Both the position numbers and the translations under genes were made by a program. DNA of 5,712 nucleotides from CAVSUR01 sp052143655 (GTDB lineage Bacteria; Actinomycetota; Actinomycetes; Streptosporangiales; Streptosporangiaceae). The notes under the pieces are model-generated. The model was not told the DNA's origin and made no database searches. It saw only the letters and a program-made list of their open reading frames with translations. Location of the stretch: assembly GCA_052143655.1 (NCBI GenBank), contig JBKQSL010000358.1, positions 1 through 5,712 of the forward strand, read 5' to 3'. Of the stretch, positions 1-5,696 are shown in pieces. The first letter of the stretch is position 1; each line of letters opens with the position of its first letter.

Positions 1-19
1 CGGGACGGACGGCGGGTGA
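1..19 (+). CDS. Possible C-terminal tail of an upstream gene (partial)
   Basis: Frame 2 is open from the window edge to a TGA at 17-19. That TGA overlaps the GTG start of the next gene in a GTGA arrangement, the usual sign of translational coupling in an operon. Only five codons are visible, so no product can be read. If the next gene is the last gene of a JetABCD-like operon, this would be the end of the SMC/SbcC-like (TIGR02680-type) gene. That identity is inferred from known gene order only. Confidence 0.3.
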
Positions 20-1263
20 GCGCCAGCCCTGCCGGGCCGCCGCACTACCAGGGGGCGGATTACCAGCGGCTGCTTGCGGCGGCGCGCCGGTCGCTTGAGC
101 GCTCCGGCGGCGAGCTGACAGGCACCGTCAGCCTCAGCCGCCCCACGGACGCCGAGCGCAAGGCGATCATCGGCATCACCGGGCAGTACCGGTACGCGCA
201 GGCCGCCCGGATCAGCGTTCGCCTTGCGGACCTGGACAGCGCTGTTCGCGAGACTACCGGGCGCGGCCTGCGGGAGCTGCTGGCGGAGCTCGGCGGGCCG
301 TTGCGCGACCGCCCTGCCGAGCGCAGCGCGCTAGCGGCGGAGCGGGAGGCCGCCGTCCGGGCGGCGGAGGCGAGCCCGCTGCATGCACGCTGCGGCTGGT
401 ACCGGGAATGGCTGGCGGAAACCGGGCGGGACGGCAGCCTGACGAAGCTGATCAGGCAGGGCGAGCAGGCGCGGCTCGGGCAGGCGGTCCGGGTGCTGGA
501 GCACCTGGTCGGACGCGCCGGCGCGCCAGTCATGCTGCCCGCGCTCGCCGCGGACGTCACCGGGGACACCAAGGCGCTCAGCCACGGAACGGTGCTGTCG
601 ACGCTCGTGCTGCGCGCGCTGGCCATCAGGACCGGGACTGGCAGGCCCGGGACCGCCGAGGAGCGCCGCGGCCTGTGGGAGGCGGGCGATGTCGTCGTCG
701 ACGACCTGGCCAGCCGGGTGCTCGTGCTGAACATGCCCGCCGAGGGCCGCGGGCTGGCGGAGTGGCTGGCCGGCGCAGCGCGGCTTGGCGTTCCCTTCTA
801 CATCACTTTGCACCAGCTCATGACGCTGCCGCTGACGGTCAGCGGCGTGCTCGTGCACGTCTGCGAGAACCCGGCCGTGCTGCGCCGCGCCGCCGCGGAG
901 CTGGGCGCGGGCTCGGCCCCCCTGCTGTGCACGGAGGGACGGCCTTCGGCGGCGTTTCACCAGCTCGCGGGTGCTGTCGCCAGCGGCGGCGGTGAGCTGC
1001 GCTATCACGGTGACTTCGACTGGCCCGGGCTGGACATTGCGCGCTCGGTCATGGCCCGGCACGGCGCACGGCCATGGCGGATGGGCGCCGCCGATTACGT
1101 CGCCGGGCTGCGGTCTGACGCCGAGCATGTTCAGCTGGCGGGGGCCCCGCGGCCGACGCCGTGGGACCCGGAACTCGGCAAGGTCATGGCGGCGGCAGGG
1201 CGCGTCCTGTACGAGGAAAGCGTCGCTGATGCGCTGCTCGCCGACCTGTCGCGCCGCGGCTGA
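16..1263 (+). CDS. TIGR02679 / DUF2399 Toprim-like protein, JetD-type Wadjet component
   Basis: This 415-residue protein fits the TIGR02679 family. A DUF3323-like N-terminal part includes the LTGTVSL stretch at residues 34-40 and a GLREL segment, and a DUF2399 part lies at the C-terminus. Toprim-type acidic residues are visible: E284 in VHVCEN, followed by D333 and D335 in the HGDFDWPGLDIA block (331-342). LLCTEGRPS (303-311) lies between them. Family knowledge: TIGR02677-02680 proteins form a four-gene SMC-like cassette of the Wadjet class (I believe the lineage called type III). In Wadjet, JetD is the Toprim nuclease that cuts small circular DNA sensed by the SMC motor. The GTG start at 16 overlaps an upstream TGA and gives the usual family length and N-terminus. 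No strong ribosome binding site is visible, consistent with coupling. The family call is firm; the defence role is inferred because partner genes are outside the window. Confidence 0.85.
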   Translation: MSASPAGPPHYQGADYQRLLAAARRSLERSGGELTGTVSLSRPTDAERKAIIGITGQYRYAQAARISVRLADLDSAVRETTGRGLRELLAELGGPLRDRPAERSALAAEREAAVRAAEASPLHARCGWYREWLAETGRDGSLTKLIRQGEQARLGQAVRVLEHLVGRAGAPVMLPALAADVTGDTKALSHGTVLSTLVLRALAIRTGTGRPGTAEERRGLWEAGDVVVDDLASRVLVLNMPAEGRGLAEWLAGAARLGVPFYITLHQLMTLPLTVSGVLVHVCENPAVLRRAAAELGAGSAPLLCTEGRPSAAFHQLAGAVASGGGELRYHGDFDWPGLDIARSVMARHGARPWRMGAADYVAGLRSDAEHVQLAGAPRPTPWDPELGKVMAAAGRVLYEESVADALLADLSRRG

Positions 1264-1270
1264 CCGCGGC
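1253..1270. terminator. GC hairpin spanning the stop codon of the JetD-like gene
   Basis: GCCGCGG (1253-1259) and CCGCGGC (1264-1270) form a perfect 7-bp inverted repeat with a 4-nt loop that contains part of the stop codon. It lies between two convergent genes, where a two-way terminator is expected. There is no T-tract on either side, and CCGCGG is common in such GC-rich DNA, so this could be chance. Confidence 0.25.
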
Positions 1271-1329
1271 CGTCGCGCACGTCCGCCGGGAGCAGGCCGC
1301 ACATGCCCTGGCGGGCGACGGTCCTCGCG

Positions 1330-1812
1330 TTACGCCTCGAGGCGGTCCGCGTGCCGGGGGGGCTCGCCGCGGCGGGCCGTGGCGCGGTGCGAGAGGTTGC
1401 CGGCGAGCGCGGCCAGGACGGCGGCGATCTCCGCGGCGCGGGGGGCAGCCAGGTCGGCGATCGTGTCCTGAGCGAGGGTGATCCACAGGTCCCTGATGGT
1501 GACGGCGAGTTCGCGGCCCGAGGCGGTGAGTTCCACGATCGTGGCCCGCCGGTCCTGGGGTGAGGGCCGGCGAGCGACGTAGCCTGCGGCTTCGAGCTTG
1601 CGCAGCATCAGGGTGACGCTGGGCGGCTCGCACGAGATCGCCTCGGCGAGCTGGGCCTGGATGCAGGGGCCGTGGGCGGCCAGTTCCATCAGCACGAACT
1701 CCTGGCCCGGGTACAGCTCCAGCCGCGCCAGCAGTTCGCCGGCCCGGGCGCGGTGCCGCAGCGACAGGGCCCGGATCGCGGTATTCAGGGCATCGGCCTC
1801 TGAGTACTCCAC
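1330..1812 (-). CDS. MarR-family transcriptional regulator
   Basis: This 160-residue protein has the MarR winged-helix layout. An N-terminal dimerisation helix is followed by helices leading to QLAEAISCEPPSVTLMLRKL (about 54-73), which is the HTH with its recognition helix. The beta-wing follows as RRPSPQDRR (81-89), with the conserved D87-R88-R89, and then C-terminal helices. The last 20 residues are basic. The start is GTG at 1812-1810, chosen because AGGAAGAG (complement of 1815-1822) lies at proper spacing. There are only two cysteines, C50 and C61, the latter just before the recognition helix. The gene diverges from the WrbA-like gene across a 94-bp repeat-rich gap, the standard arrangement for a MarR repressor controlling itself and its neighbour. 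Family is firm. The ligand is unknown; a quinone, electrophile or oxidant is inferred from the neighbour. Confidence 0.9.
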   Translation of the reverse strand: MEYSEADALNTAIRALSLRHRARAGELLARLELYPGQEFVLMELAAHGPCIQAQLAEAISCEPPSVTLMLRKLEAAGYVARRPSPQDRRATIVELTASGRELAVTIRDLWITLAQDTIADLAAPRAAEIAAVLAALAGNLSHRATARRGEPPRHADRLEA

Positions 1813-1821
1813 AGCTCTTCC

Positions 1822-1851
1822 TTGACAGCCCGATCGTTATCCGCTTATGTT
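1822..1851 (+). promoter_or_regulatory. Candidate sigma70-type promoter for the WrbA-like operon
   Basis: A perfect -35 box TTGACA (1822-1827) is followed after 18 bp by TATGTT (1846-1851), which matches the actinobacterial TAnnnT pattern. Transcription would start near 1858, leaving a leader of about 49 nt before the ATG at 1907. The -10 box lies across the junction of repeat copies 1 and 2, so a protein bound there would block RNA polymerase. The -35 overlaps the ribosome binding site of the divergent MarR gene. Confidence 0.5.
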
Positions 1852-1878
1852 TATTCGCATAACATTATCCGCATAACA
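1837..1878. repeat. Three tandem 14-bp repeats, probable MarR operator
   Basis: Copies TTATCCGCTTATGT (1837-1850), TTATTCGCATAACA (1851-1864) and TTATCCGCATAACA (1865-1878) follow each other with no gap. Copies 2 and 3 differ at one base and each contains the inverted repeat TTAT-N4-ATAA. Copy 1 has the second arm reversed. Larger imperfect palindromes also exist: GTTAT (1836-1840) pairs with ATAAC (1859-1863), and 1851-1876 is symmetric about 1863.5 in most positions. AT-rich DNA of this kind is out of character with the surrounding sequence. Its position between a MarR gene and its divergent neighbour makes an operator the best reading. The binding protein is inferred. Confidence 0.65.
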
Positions 1879-1893
1879 ATCTTAGAGTATCAC
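1864..1893 (-). promoter_or_regulatory. Candidate promoter for the MarR gene
   Basis: Read on the minus strand, GATAAT (complement of 1864-1869) matches the -10 consensus at five of six positions. It is preceded at 18 bp by GTGATA (complement of 1888-1893), a weak -35. Transcription would start near 1857, inside the repeats, fitting autorepression. Other -10-like words occur in this AT-rich stretch, so the exact box is uncertain. Confidence 0.35.
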
Positions 1894-1906
1894 CTGGAGG
1901 CGCTGA

Positions 1907-2371
1907 ATGACCCCCAACGTCGCTGTCATCTACTACAGCGCCACTGGAAACGTGCACGCGCTCGCCGGGGCGCTCGCCGGGGGAGCGCGCGGCGCGGGCG
2001 CTCAGGTGCGGCTGCGCCGGGTCGCCGAGCTGGCGACGGACGCGGCCATCGACGCCAATCCGCGCTGGCGCGCGCATGCGGACGCCGTCGCGCAGTCCGG
2101 GCCCGAGGCGGGCCTGGCGGGCCTGGAATGGGCCGATGCGTACGCCTGCGGTGCCATCCTGGTCCCGCCCGGGTACACCGACCGGCTGCTCTACGCCGCC
2201 GGCGGCAGCCCTTATGGCACCTCCCACGCCAGCGGCGCGGATGGCCAGCCGCCTTCCGAGCAGGTCCTCGCAGCCGCCGACTACCAGGGCCAGCGACTCG
2301 CCGCCGTCACCGCACGGCTGCTCGCGGGCAGCGCCCGCCCCGAGCCAGCCGCAGCACCAGCGAGCCGATGA
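1907..2371 (+). CDS. WrbA-like flavodoxin-family protein with a large internal deletion
   Basis: This 154-residue protein matches WrbA, the FMN-dependent NAD(P)H:quinone oxidoreductase, at both ends but not in the middle. Residues 1-80 hold the first Rossmann strand and phosphate loop (VIYYSATGNV, 7-16) and run to LEWADAYA. Residues 82-145 match the C-terminal part: GAILVPPGYTD (82-92), GGSPYGTSHASG and DYQGQRLAAV. Typical WrbA proteins are about 200 residues. Between these blocks they carry about 60 residues with the TPTRFGNM loop, the GGQE loop and the histidine before the GxVIVPxGY strand, which help bind FMN and form the active site. Here Y79-A80 runs straight into C81-G82. No frameshift explains this, because the DNA is contiguous and in frame. 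The start is ATG at 1907 with GGAGG (1896-1900) six bases upstream. Canonical FMN reductase activity is doubtful. It may be a decaying gene, an assembly error or a repurposed protein. Confidence 0.8.
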   Translation: MTPNVAVIYYSATGNVHALAGALAGGARGAGAQVRLRRVAELATDAAIDANPRWRAHADAVAQSGPEAGLAGLEWADAYACGAILVPPGYTDRLLYAAGGSPYGTSHASGADGQPPSEQVLAAADYQGQRLAAVTARLLAGSARPEPAAAPASR

Positions 2372-2376
2372 CCTCG

Positions 2377-2424
2377 CCCGCCCCGACCTCAGCCAAAGAA
2401 CCCGCCCTGACCTCAACCAGAGGA
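2377..2424 (+). repeat. Imperfect 24-bp tandem duplication carrying a ribosome binding site
   Basis: Positions 2377-2400 and 2401-2424 align without gaps at 20 of 24 bases. All four differences are transitions, at unit positions 8, 16, 20 and 23. Both copies begin CCCGCCC and share GACCTCA. In the second copy the last two changes turn AAAGAA into AGAGGA, making the Shine-Dalgarno sequence used by the next gene. It fills most of the 64-bp gap between the WrbA-like gene and the small downstream gene. Confidence 0.7.
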
Positions 2425-2435
2425 GATGCGACGAC

Positions 2436-2750
2436 ATGACCACGACAGCGCTGATTCTCGGCAAGACCGCAGCCGTCATCGAAGAAGCGGCGGATCACCT
2501 GAACCTGCCGGACGTCGATCTGCGCACCGGCACCGGACTCGACGATCTGCGAGCCGCATTCGCCGGCGGGAGAATCGACCACGTCCTGATGGGCGCGGGC
2601 CTGGACCTGAAGACCCGGCTGCGGATCGTCGAGGAGATCTTCCTGCTGAGCGAGACGACGACCGTGCACATGAAAGATGTCGCATCCGGTCCGCAGGGAA
2701 TGCTCCCCTTCGTCCGGGCCGTCCTCAACGCCCTCCACGGGCAGTCATGA
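2436..2750 (+). CDS. Conserved-looking 104-residue alpha/beta protein of unknown function
   Basis: No named family is recognised. The sequence alternates predicted strands and helices like a small Rossmann- or receiver-type domain: ALILGKT (5-11), a helix over 12-22, VDLRTG (27-32), a helix over 35-44, HVLMGAG (49-55), helix TRLRIVEEIFLLS (60-72), TTVHMKD (75-81), and a final helix PFVRAVLNAL (91-100). In a true receiver the third strand would end in the phosphorylated Asp; here it ends in G53, so phosphotransfer is unlikely. K80 sits roughly where receivers keep a lysine. There are no signal peptide, membrane segment or cysteines. The ATG at 2436 follows AGGAG (2421-2425) by 10 bases. The gene is 64 bp behind the WrbA-like gene on the same strand and probably shares its transcript and MarR control. 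The gene itself is well supported; its role is unknown. Confidence 0.8.
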   Translation: MTTTALILGKTAAVIEEAADHLNLPDVDLRTGTGLDDLRAAFAGGRIDHVLMGAGLDLKTRLRIVEEIFLLSETTTVHMKDVASGPQGMLPFVRAVLNALHGQS

Positions 2751-2811
2751 CCCAGATCCGGGCGGGTGCGTGACGGACTGGGTGTCCGCGCGGTCGGTCG
2801 CGGCCTGAGGT

Positions 2812-2842
2812 TGACACAGGGAGTGTCATGCCTCACCGAGGC
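2812..2842. terminator. Two back-to-back inverted repeats after the WrbA-like operon
   Basis: TGACAC (2812-2817) and GTGTCA (2823-2828) form a perfect 6-bp inverted repeat with a 5-nt spacer. One base later GCCTC (2830-2834) and GAGGC (2838-2842) form a 5-bp stem with a 3-nt loop. They lie 62-92 bp after the stop of the small gene and before the furA promoter region, so a terminator is one reading. No T-tract follows. The first repeat overlaps a perfect TTGACA (2811-2816), so an operator is another reading, although no -10 box is found at the right distance. Confidence 0.35.
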
Positions 2843-2867
2843 GAACCCTGCCCGGCGCGACACAAAA

Positions 2868-2922
2868 CTTGTATCACTCGTTTCCTTGTATCGTTCTGAT
2901 TTATGAAGATAGGTTTGGCGTC
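2868..2922 (+). promoter_or_regulatory. furA promoter/operator region with direct repeats; possibly leaderless start
   Basis: An AT-rich block stands out from its GC-rich surroundings. CTTGTATC occurs twice, at 2868-2875 and 2885-2892, each followed by a nearby TCGTT (2878-2882 and 2891-2895). TTGTAT (2886-2891) and TAGGTT (2910-2915, pattern TAnnnT) are 18 bp apart and would place the transcript start at about 2922-2923, on the furA ATG, giving a leaderless mRNA. Only a weak AGG (2911-2913) precedes that ATG, which fits this. Fur-type regulators next to katG usually repress their own promoter, so the direct repeats are candidate FurA sites. The -10/-35 assignment is tentative. Confidence 0.45.
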
Positions 2923-3378
2923 ATGACCGCGCCCCAGGCTCCGACCACCGCCGAGGAGTTGCGCGGTGCCGGCCTGCGGGTGACGGCCGCCCGCGTCGCA
3001 CTGCTCGAGACTGTCCGGGACGGTGACCACCTAGACGTCGAGGCGATCGCCTCCAGAGTGCGCGATCGCGTAGGACACATCACCCTTCAAGCCGTCTATG
3101 ACGCCCTCCACGCGCTCACCGCGGCAGGACTCCTGCGCCGCATCGAGCCGGCCGGCAGCCCGGCCCGGTTCGAGGGACGCATCGAGGACAACCACCACCA
3201 CGTCGTGTGCCGGTCGTGCGGTGTCGTCGCCGACGTCGACTGCGCGGTCGGCGAGGCGCCCTGCCTGACCGCCTCCGACGACCACGGCTTCTCGATCGAC
3301 GAGGCCGACGTCATCTACTGGGGCCTGTGCCCCGGCTGTTCCACCGCCCGCAGCTCCTGGGCACCGTCATCCGCCTAG
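2923..3378 (+). CDS. furA: Fur-family peroxide/metal-responsive repressor, FurA type
   Basis: This 151-residue protein has the Fur layout: an N-terminal winged helix (GLRVTAARVALLETV at 17-31, then HITLQAVYDALHALTAAGLL at 52-71) and a C-terminal metal-binding dimerisation domain. The metal residues are visible: F83-E84, the histidine cluster H91-H92-H93, C96-xx-C99, and C136-xx-C139, the two CxxC pairs that hold structural zinc. FurA proteins encoded before katG in actinobacteria repress the operon and release it on peroxide oxidation or metal change. The gene ends 16 bp before katG, so co-transcription is very likely. The ATG at 2923 was chosen over a TTG at 2869 in the same frame, because the longer version adds 18 residues of non-family sequence translated from the promoter region and has no ribosome binding site. 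Family and role are firm; the exact metal and signal are inferred. Confidence 0.92.
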   Translation: MTAPQAPTTAEELRGAGLRVTAARVALLETVRDGDHLDVEAIASRVRDRVGHITLQAVYDALHALTAAGLLRRIEPAGSPARFEGRIEDNHHHVVCRSCGVVADVDCAVGEAPCLTASDDHGFSIDEADVIYWGLCPGCSTARSSWAPSSA

Positions 3379-3382
3379 TTCC

Positions 3383-3389
3383 AGAAGGA
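3383..3389 (+). promoter_or_regulatory. Polypurine ribosome binding site of katG
   Basis: AGAAGGA lies five bases before the katG ATG, inside the 16-bp furA-katG gap. In mycobacteria a polypurine stretch at the same place has been reported to matter for katG mRNA processing and stability. Whether that happens here is not visible from sequence. Confidence 0.7.
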
Positions 3390-3394
3390 TTCCC

Positions 3395-5641
3395 ATGCCT
3401 GAGAACCATGACCCAGTAGTCGCCGAAGACCCGACCCCGGAGAGCGGGGGCAGCGAGCAGAGCGGGGGGTGCCCGGTCGCGCCCGGCCTGACGCACCCCA
3501 CCATGGGTGACGCCAACCGTGACTGGTGGCCGAGCCGGCTCAACCTGAAGATCCTCGCCAAGAACCCCGCCGTGGCCAACCCGCTCGGCGAGAAGTTCAG
3601 CTACGCCGAGGCGTTCAAGAGCCTGGACCTCGCGGCCGTGAAGCGGGACATCGCCGAGGTGCTGACCACCTCCCAGGACTGGTGGCCGGCCGACTTCGGC
3701 CACTATGGCCCGCTGATGATCCGGATGGCGTGGCACAGCGCGGGCACTTACCGCATCAGCGACGGCCGCGGCGGCGCCGGCGCCGGCCAGCAGCGCTTCG
3801 CGCCGCTCAACAGCTGGCCCGACAACGTCAGCCTGGACAAGGCCCGCCGGCTGCTGTGGCCGGTCAAGAAGAAGTACGGCCAGAAGCTCTCGTGGGCCGA
3901 CCTCATCATCCTCACCGGCAACGTCGCCCTGGAGTCGATGGGCTTTCAGACCTTCGGCTTCGGCGGCGGCCGCGCGGACGTCTGGGAGCCCGACGAGGAC
4001 GTCTACTGGGGCCCCGAGTCCACCTGGCTCGGCGACGAGCGCTACACCGGCGACCGGGAGCTCGAGGAGCCGCTCGGTGCGGTCCAGATGGGTCTCATCT
4101 ACGTCAACCCGGAGGGCCCGAACGGCAACCCGGACCCGCTCGCCGCGGCCCGCGACATCCGCGAGACGTTCCGCCGGATGGCGATGAACGACGAGGAGAC
4201 GGTCGCCCTGATCGCCGGCGGTCACACCTTCGGCAAGACCCACGGCGCGGGCCCTGCCGACGCCGTCGGCCCCGACCCCGAGGCGGCCCCGCTCGAGCAG
4301 CAGGGCCTCGGCTGGAAGAGCAGCTACGGTACCGGCAAGGGCCGCGATGCGATCACCAGCGGCATCGAGGTCACCTGGACTCCGACCCCGGTGCAGTGGG
4401 ACAACAGCTTCCTTCAGACCCTGTACGGCTACGAGTGGGAGCTGACCAAGAGCCCGGCCGGCGCGCACCAGTGGCAGCCGAAGAACGGCGCCGGGGCGGG
4501 CACCGTGCCCGACCCGCAGGACCCGTCGAAGCGGCGCGTCCCGACGATGCTGACGACCGATCTCTCGCTGCGCGTGGACCCGGTCTACGACCAGATCTCG
4601 CGGCGCTTCCTGGAGCACCCCGACGAGCTCGCGGACGCCTTCGCCCGGGCGTGGTTCAAGCTGACCCACCGCGACATGGGCCCGGTCGCGCGCTACCTGG
4701 GCCCGGAGGTTCCGGCTGAGGTGCTGCTGTGGCAGGACCCCATCCCGGCAGTGACGCACGAGCTCATCGACGCGGCGGATATCGCCTCCCTGAAGGACCA
4801 GATCCTGGCCTCGGGGCTGACGGTGTCCCAGCTGGTGTCGACCGCGTGGGCGTCGGCGTCGTCGTTCCGCGGCAGCGACAAGCGCGGCGGGGCCAACGGC
4901 GCGCGCATCCGCCTCGAGCCGCAGAGCGGGTGGGAGGTCAACGACCCCGACCAGCTGGCGACGGTGCTGCGCACCCTGGAGCGGATCCAGCAGGCCTTCA
5001 ACTCCGGCCAGGCCGGCGGCAAGCAGGTCTCGCTCGCCGACCTGATCGTGCTCGCCGGCGGCGCGGCCGTCGAGCAGGCTGCCAGGGACGCCGGCTTCGA
5101 CGTCGAGGTCCCCTTCACGCCGGGCCGCGCGGACGCGTCGCAGGAGCAGACCGACGTGGAGTCGTTTGCCGCGCTCGAGCCGGCCGCCGACGGGTTCCGC
5201 AACTACGCCGGGAAGGGCAGCCGGCTGCCGGCTGAGTACCTGCTGATCGACCGGGCGAACCTGCTGAACCTGAGCGCCCCCGAGATGACGGTCCTCCTCG
5301 GCGGCCTGCGCGTCCTGGGCGCGAACTGGAAGCAGTCGCCCCTCGGCGTCTTCACCACCGCTCCCGGGTCGCTGACCAACGACTTCTTCGCCAACCTGCT
5401 CGACATGGGCACGACCTGGGAGCCGGCGTCAGCGGATGCGAACACGTTCGAGGGCCGCGACGCCGTCGCGGGCGAGGTCAAGTGGACCGGCAGCCGGGCC
5501 GACCTCGTCTTCGGGTCGAACTCCGAGCTGCGCGCGCTCGCGGAGGTCTACGCGAGCGACGACGCGAAGGAGAAGTTCGTGACTGACTTCGTCGCGGCGT
5601 GGGACAAGGTGATGAACCTCGACCGGTTCGACCTCGTCTGA
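3395..5641 (+). CDS. katG: Catalase-peroxidase KatG, full length
   Basis: This cytoplasmic haem enzyme breaks down hydrogen peroxide and has peroxidase activity. The 748 residues match the usual 720-750 and contain both halves of the duplicated peroxidase fold. In the haem-bearing N-terminal half, the distal residues are R110, W113 and H114 (RMAWH). The covalent Trp-Tyr-Met adduct is intact as W113, Y236 (LIYVNPEGP) and M262 (RRMAMND). The proximal haem ligand is H277 (GGHTFGKTHG), with triad partners W328 and D389. The mobile arginine is R426 (THRDMGP). S322 corresponds to Ser315 of the Mycobacterium tuberculosis enzyme, the residue commonly changed in isoniazid resistance; here it is the wild-type serine. 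The C-terminal half (from about 450) is the haem-less copy, including SASSFRGSDKRGGANGARIRL. The ATG follows AGAAGGA. The gene is second in the furA-katG operon and presumably induced by peroxide through FurA. Confidence 0.98.
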   Translation: MPENHDPVVAEDPTPESGGSEQSGGCPVAPGLTHPTMGDANRDWWPSRLNLKILAKNPAVANPLGEKFSYAEAFKSLDLAAVKRDIAEVLTTSQDWWPADFGHYGPLMIRMAWHSAGTYRISDGRGGAGAGQQRFAPLNSWPDNVSLDKARRLLWPVKKKYGQKLSWADLIILTGNVALESMGFQTFGFGGGRADVWEPDEDVYWGPESTWLGDERYTGDRELEEPLGAVQMGLIYVNPEGPNGNPDPLAAARDIRETFRRMAMNDEETVALIAGGHTFGKTHGAGPADAVGPDPEAAPLEQQGLGWKSSYGTGKGRDAITSGIEVTWTPTPVQWDNSFLQTLYGYEWELTKSPAGAHQWQPKNGAGAGTVPDPQDPSKRRVPTMLTTDLSLRVDPVYDQISRRFLEHPDELADAFARAWFKLTHRDMGPVARYLGPEVPAEVLLWQDPIPAVTHELIDAADIASLKDQILASGLTVSQLVSTAWASASSFRGSDKRGGANGARIRLEPQSGWEVNDPDQLATVLRTLERIQQAFNSGQAGGKQVSLADLIVLAGGAAVEQAARDAGFDVEVPFTPGRADASQEQTDVESFAALEPAADGFRNYAGKGSRLPAEYLLIDRANLLNLSAPEMTVLLGGLRVLGANWKQSPLGVFTTAPGSLTNDFFANLLDMGTTWEPASADANTFEGRDAVAGEVKWTGSRADLVFGSNSELRALAEVYASDDAKEKFVTDFVAAWDKVMNLDRFDLV

Positions 5642-5665
5642 TCAGGACGTCCACGGACCGCCGAT

Positions 5666-5696
5666 CTCCGAATACGATCTTGCCGAAGTTTCGGAG
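5666..5696. terminator. Inverted repeat downstream of katG (terminator or next-gene operator)
   Basis: CTCCGAA (5666-5672) and TTCGGAG (5690-5696) are a perfect 7-bp inverted repeat with a 17-nt loop. Inside it, CCGAA (5683-5687) and TTCGG (5690-5694) form a tight second inverted repeat with only two bases between, too short to loop out as RNA but well shaped as a protein-binding site. The position 25 bp after the katG stop suits a terminator, yet there is no T-tract. The sequence ends at 5712, so a regulated promoter for a following gene is equally possible. Confidence 0.35.

Noticed and set aside
331..1302. Minus-strand open frame of 323 codons opposite the JetD-like gene.
   Set aside because: It is a shadow of the Toprim-protein gene, Arg/Pro/Gln-rich with no recognisable domain, no good ribosome binding site and no operon logic.
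1837..1878. Possible CRISPR-like array because of three repeats.
   Set aside because: Units are only 14 bp and abut without spacers; position and symmetry fit an operator.
2129..2170. A frameshift hiding the missing middle of the WrbA-like protein in another frame.
   Set aside because: The two matching blocks are contiguous and in the same frame; there are no extra bases in which the missing segment could lie.
1822..2439. Plus-strand frame of 205 codons starting in the divergent control region.
   Set aside because: It overlaps the WrbA-like gene in another frame, starts within the promoter, and its translation is Arg/Ala low complexity.
2747..2773. Eight-codon ORF whose ATG overlaps the stop of the small alpha/beta gene (ATGA).
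   Set aside because: Too short to support, with no conserved feature; the ATGA overlap is probably coincidence.
2869..2922. Longer furA start at a TTG, adding 18 residues.
   Set aside because: The added residues do not resemble Fur N-termini, the DNA is the AT-rich promoter block, and no ribosome binding site precedes the TTG.
3311..4759. Long open frame of 482 codons on the minus strand opposite furA and katG.
   Set aside because: It lies opposite katG codons whose protein is certain; such frames arise from GC-rich third positions. The translation has no family features and is rich in low-complexity Arg/Ala/Val.
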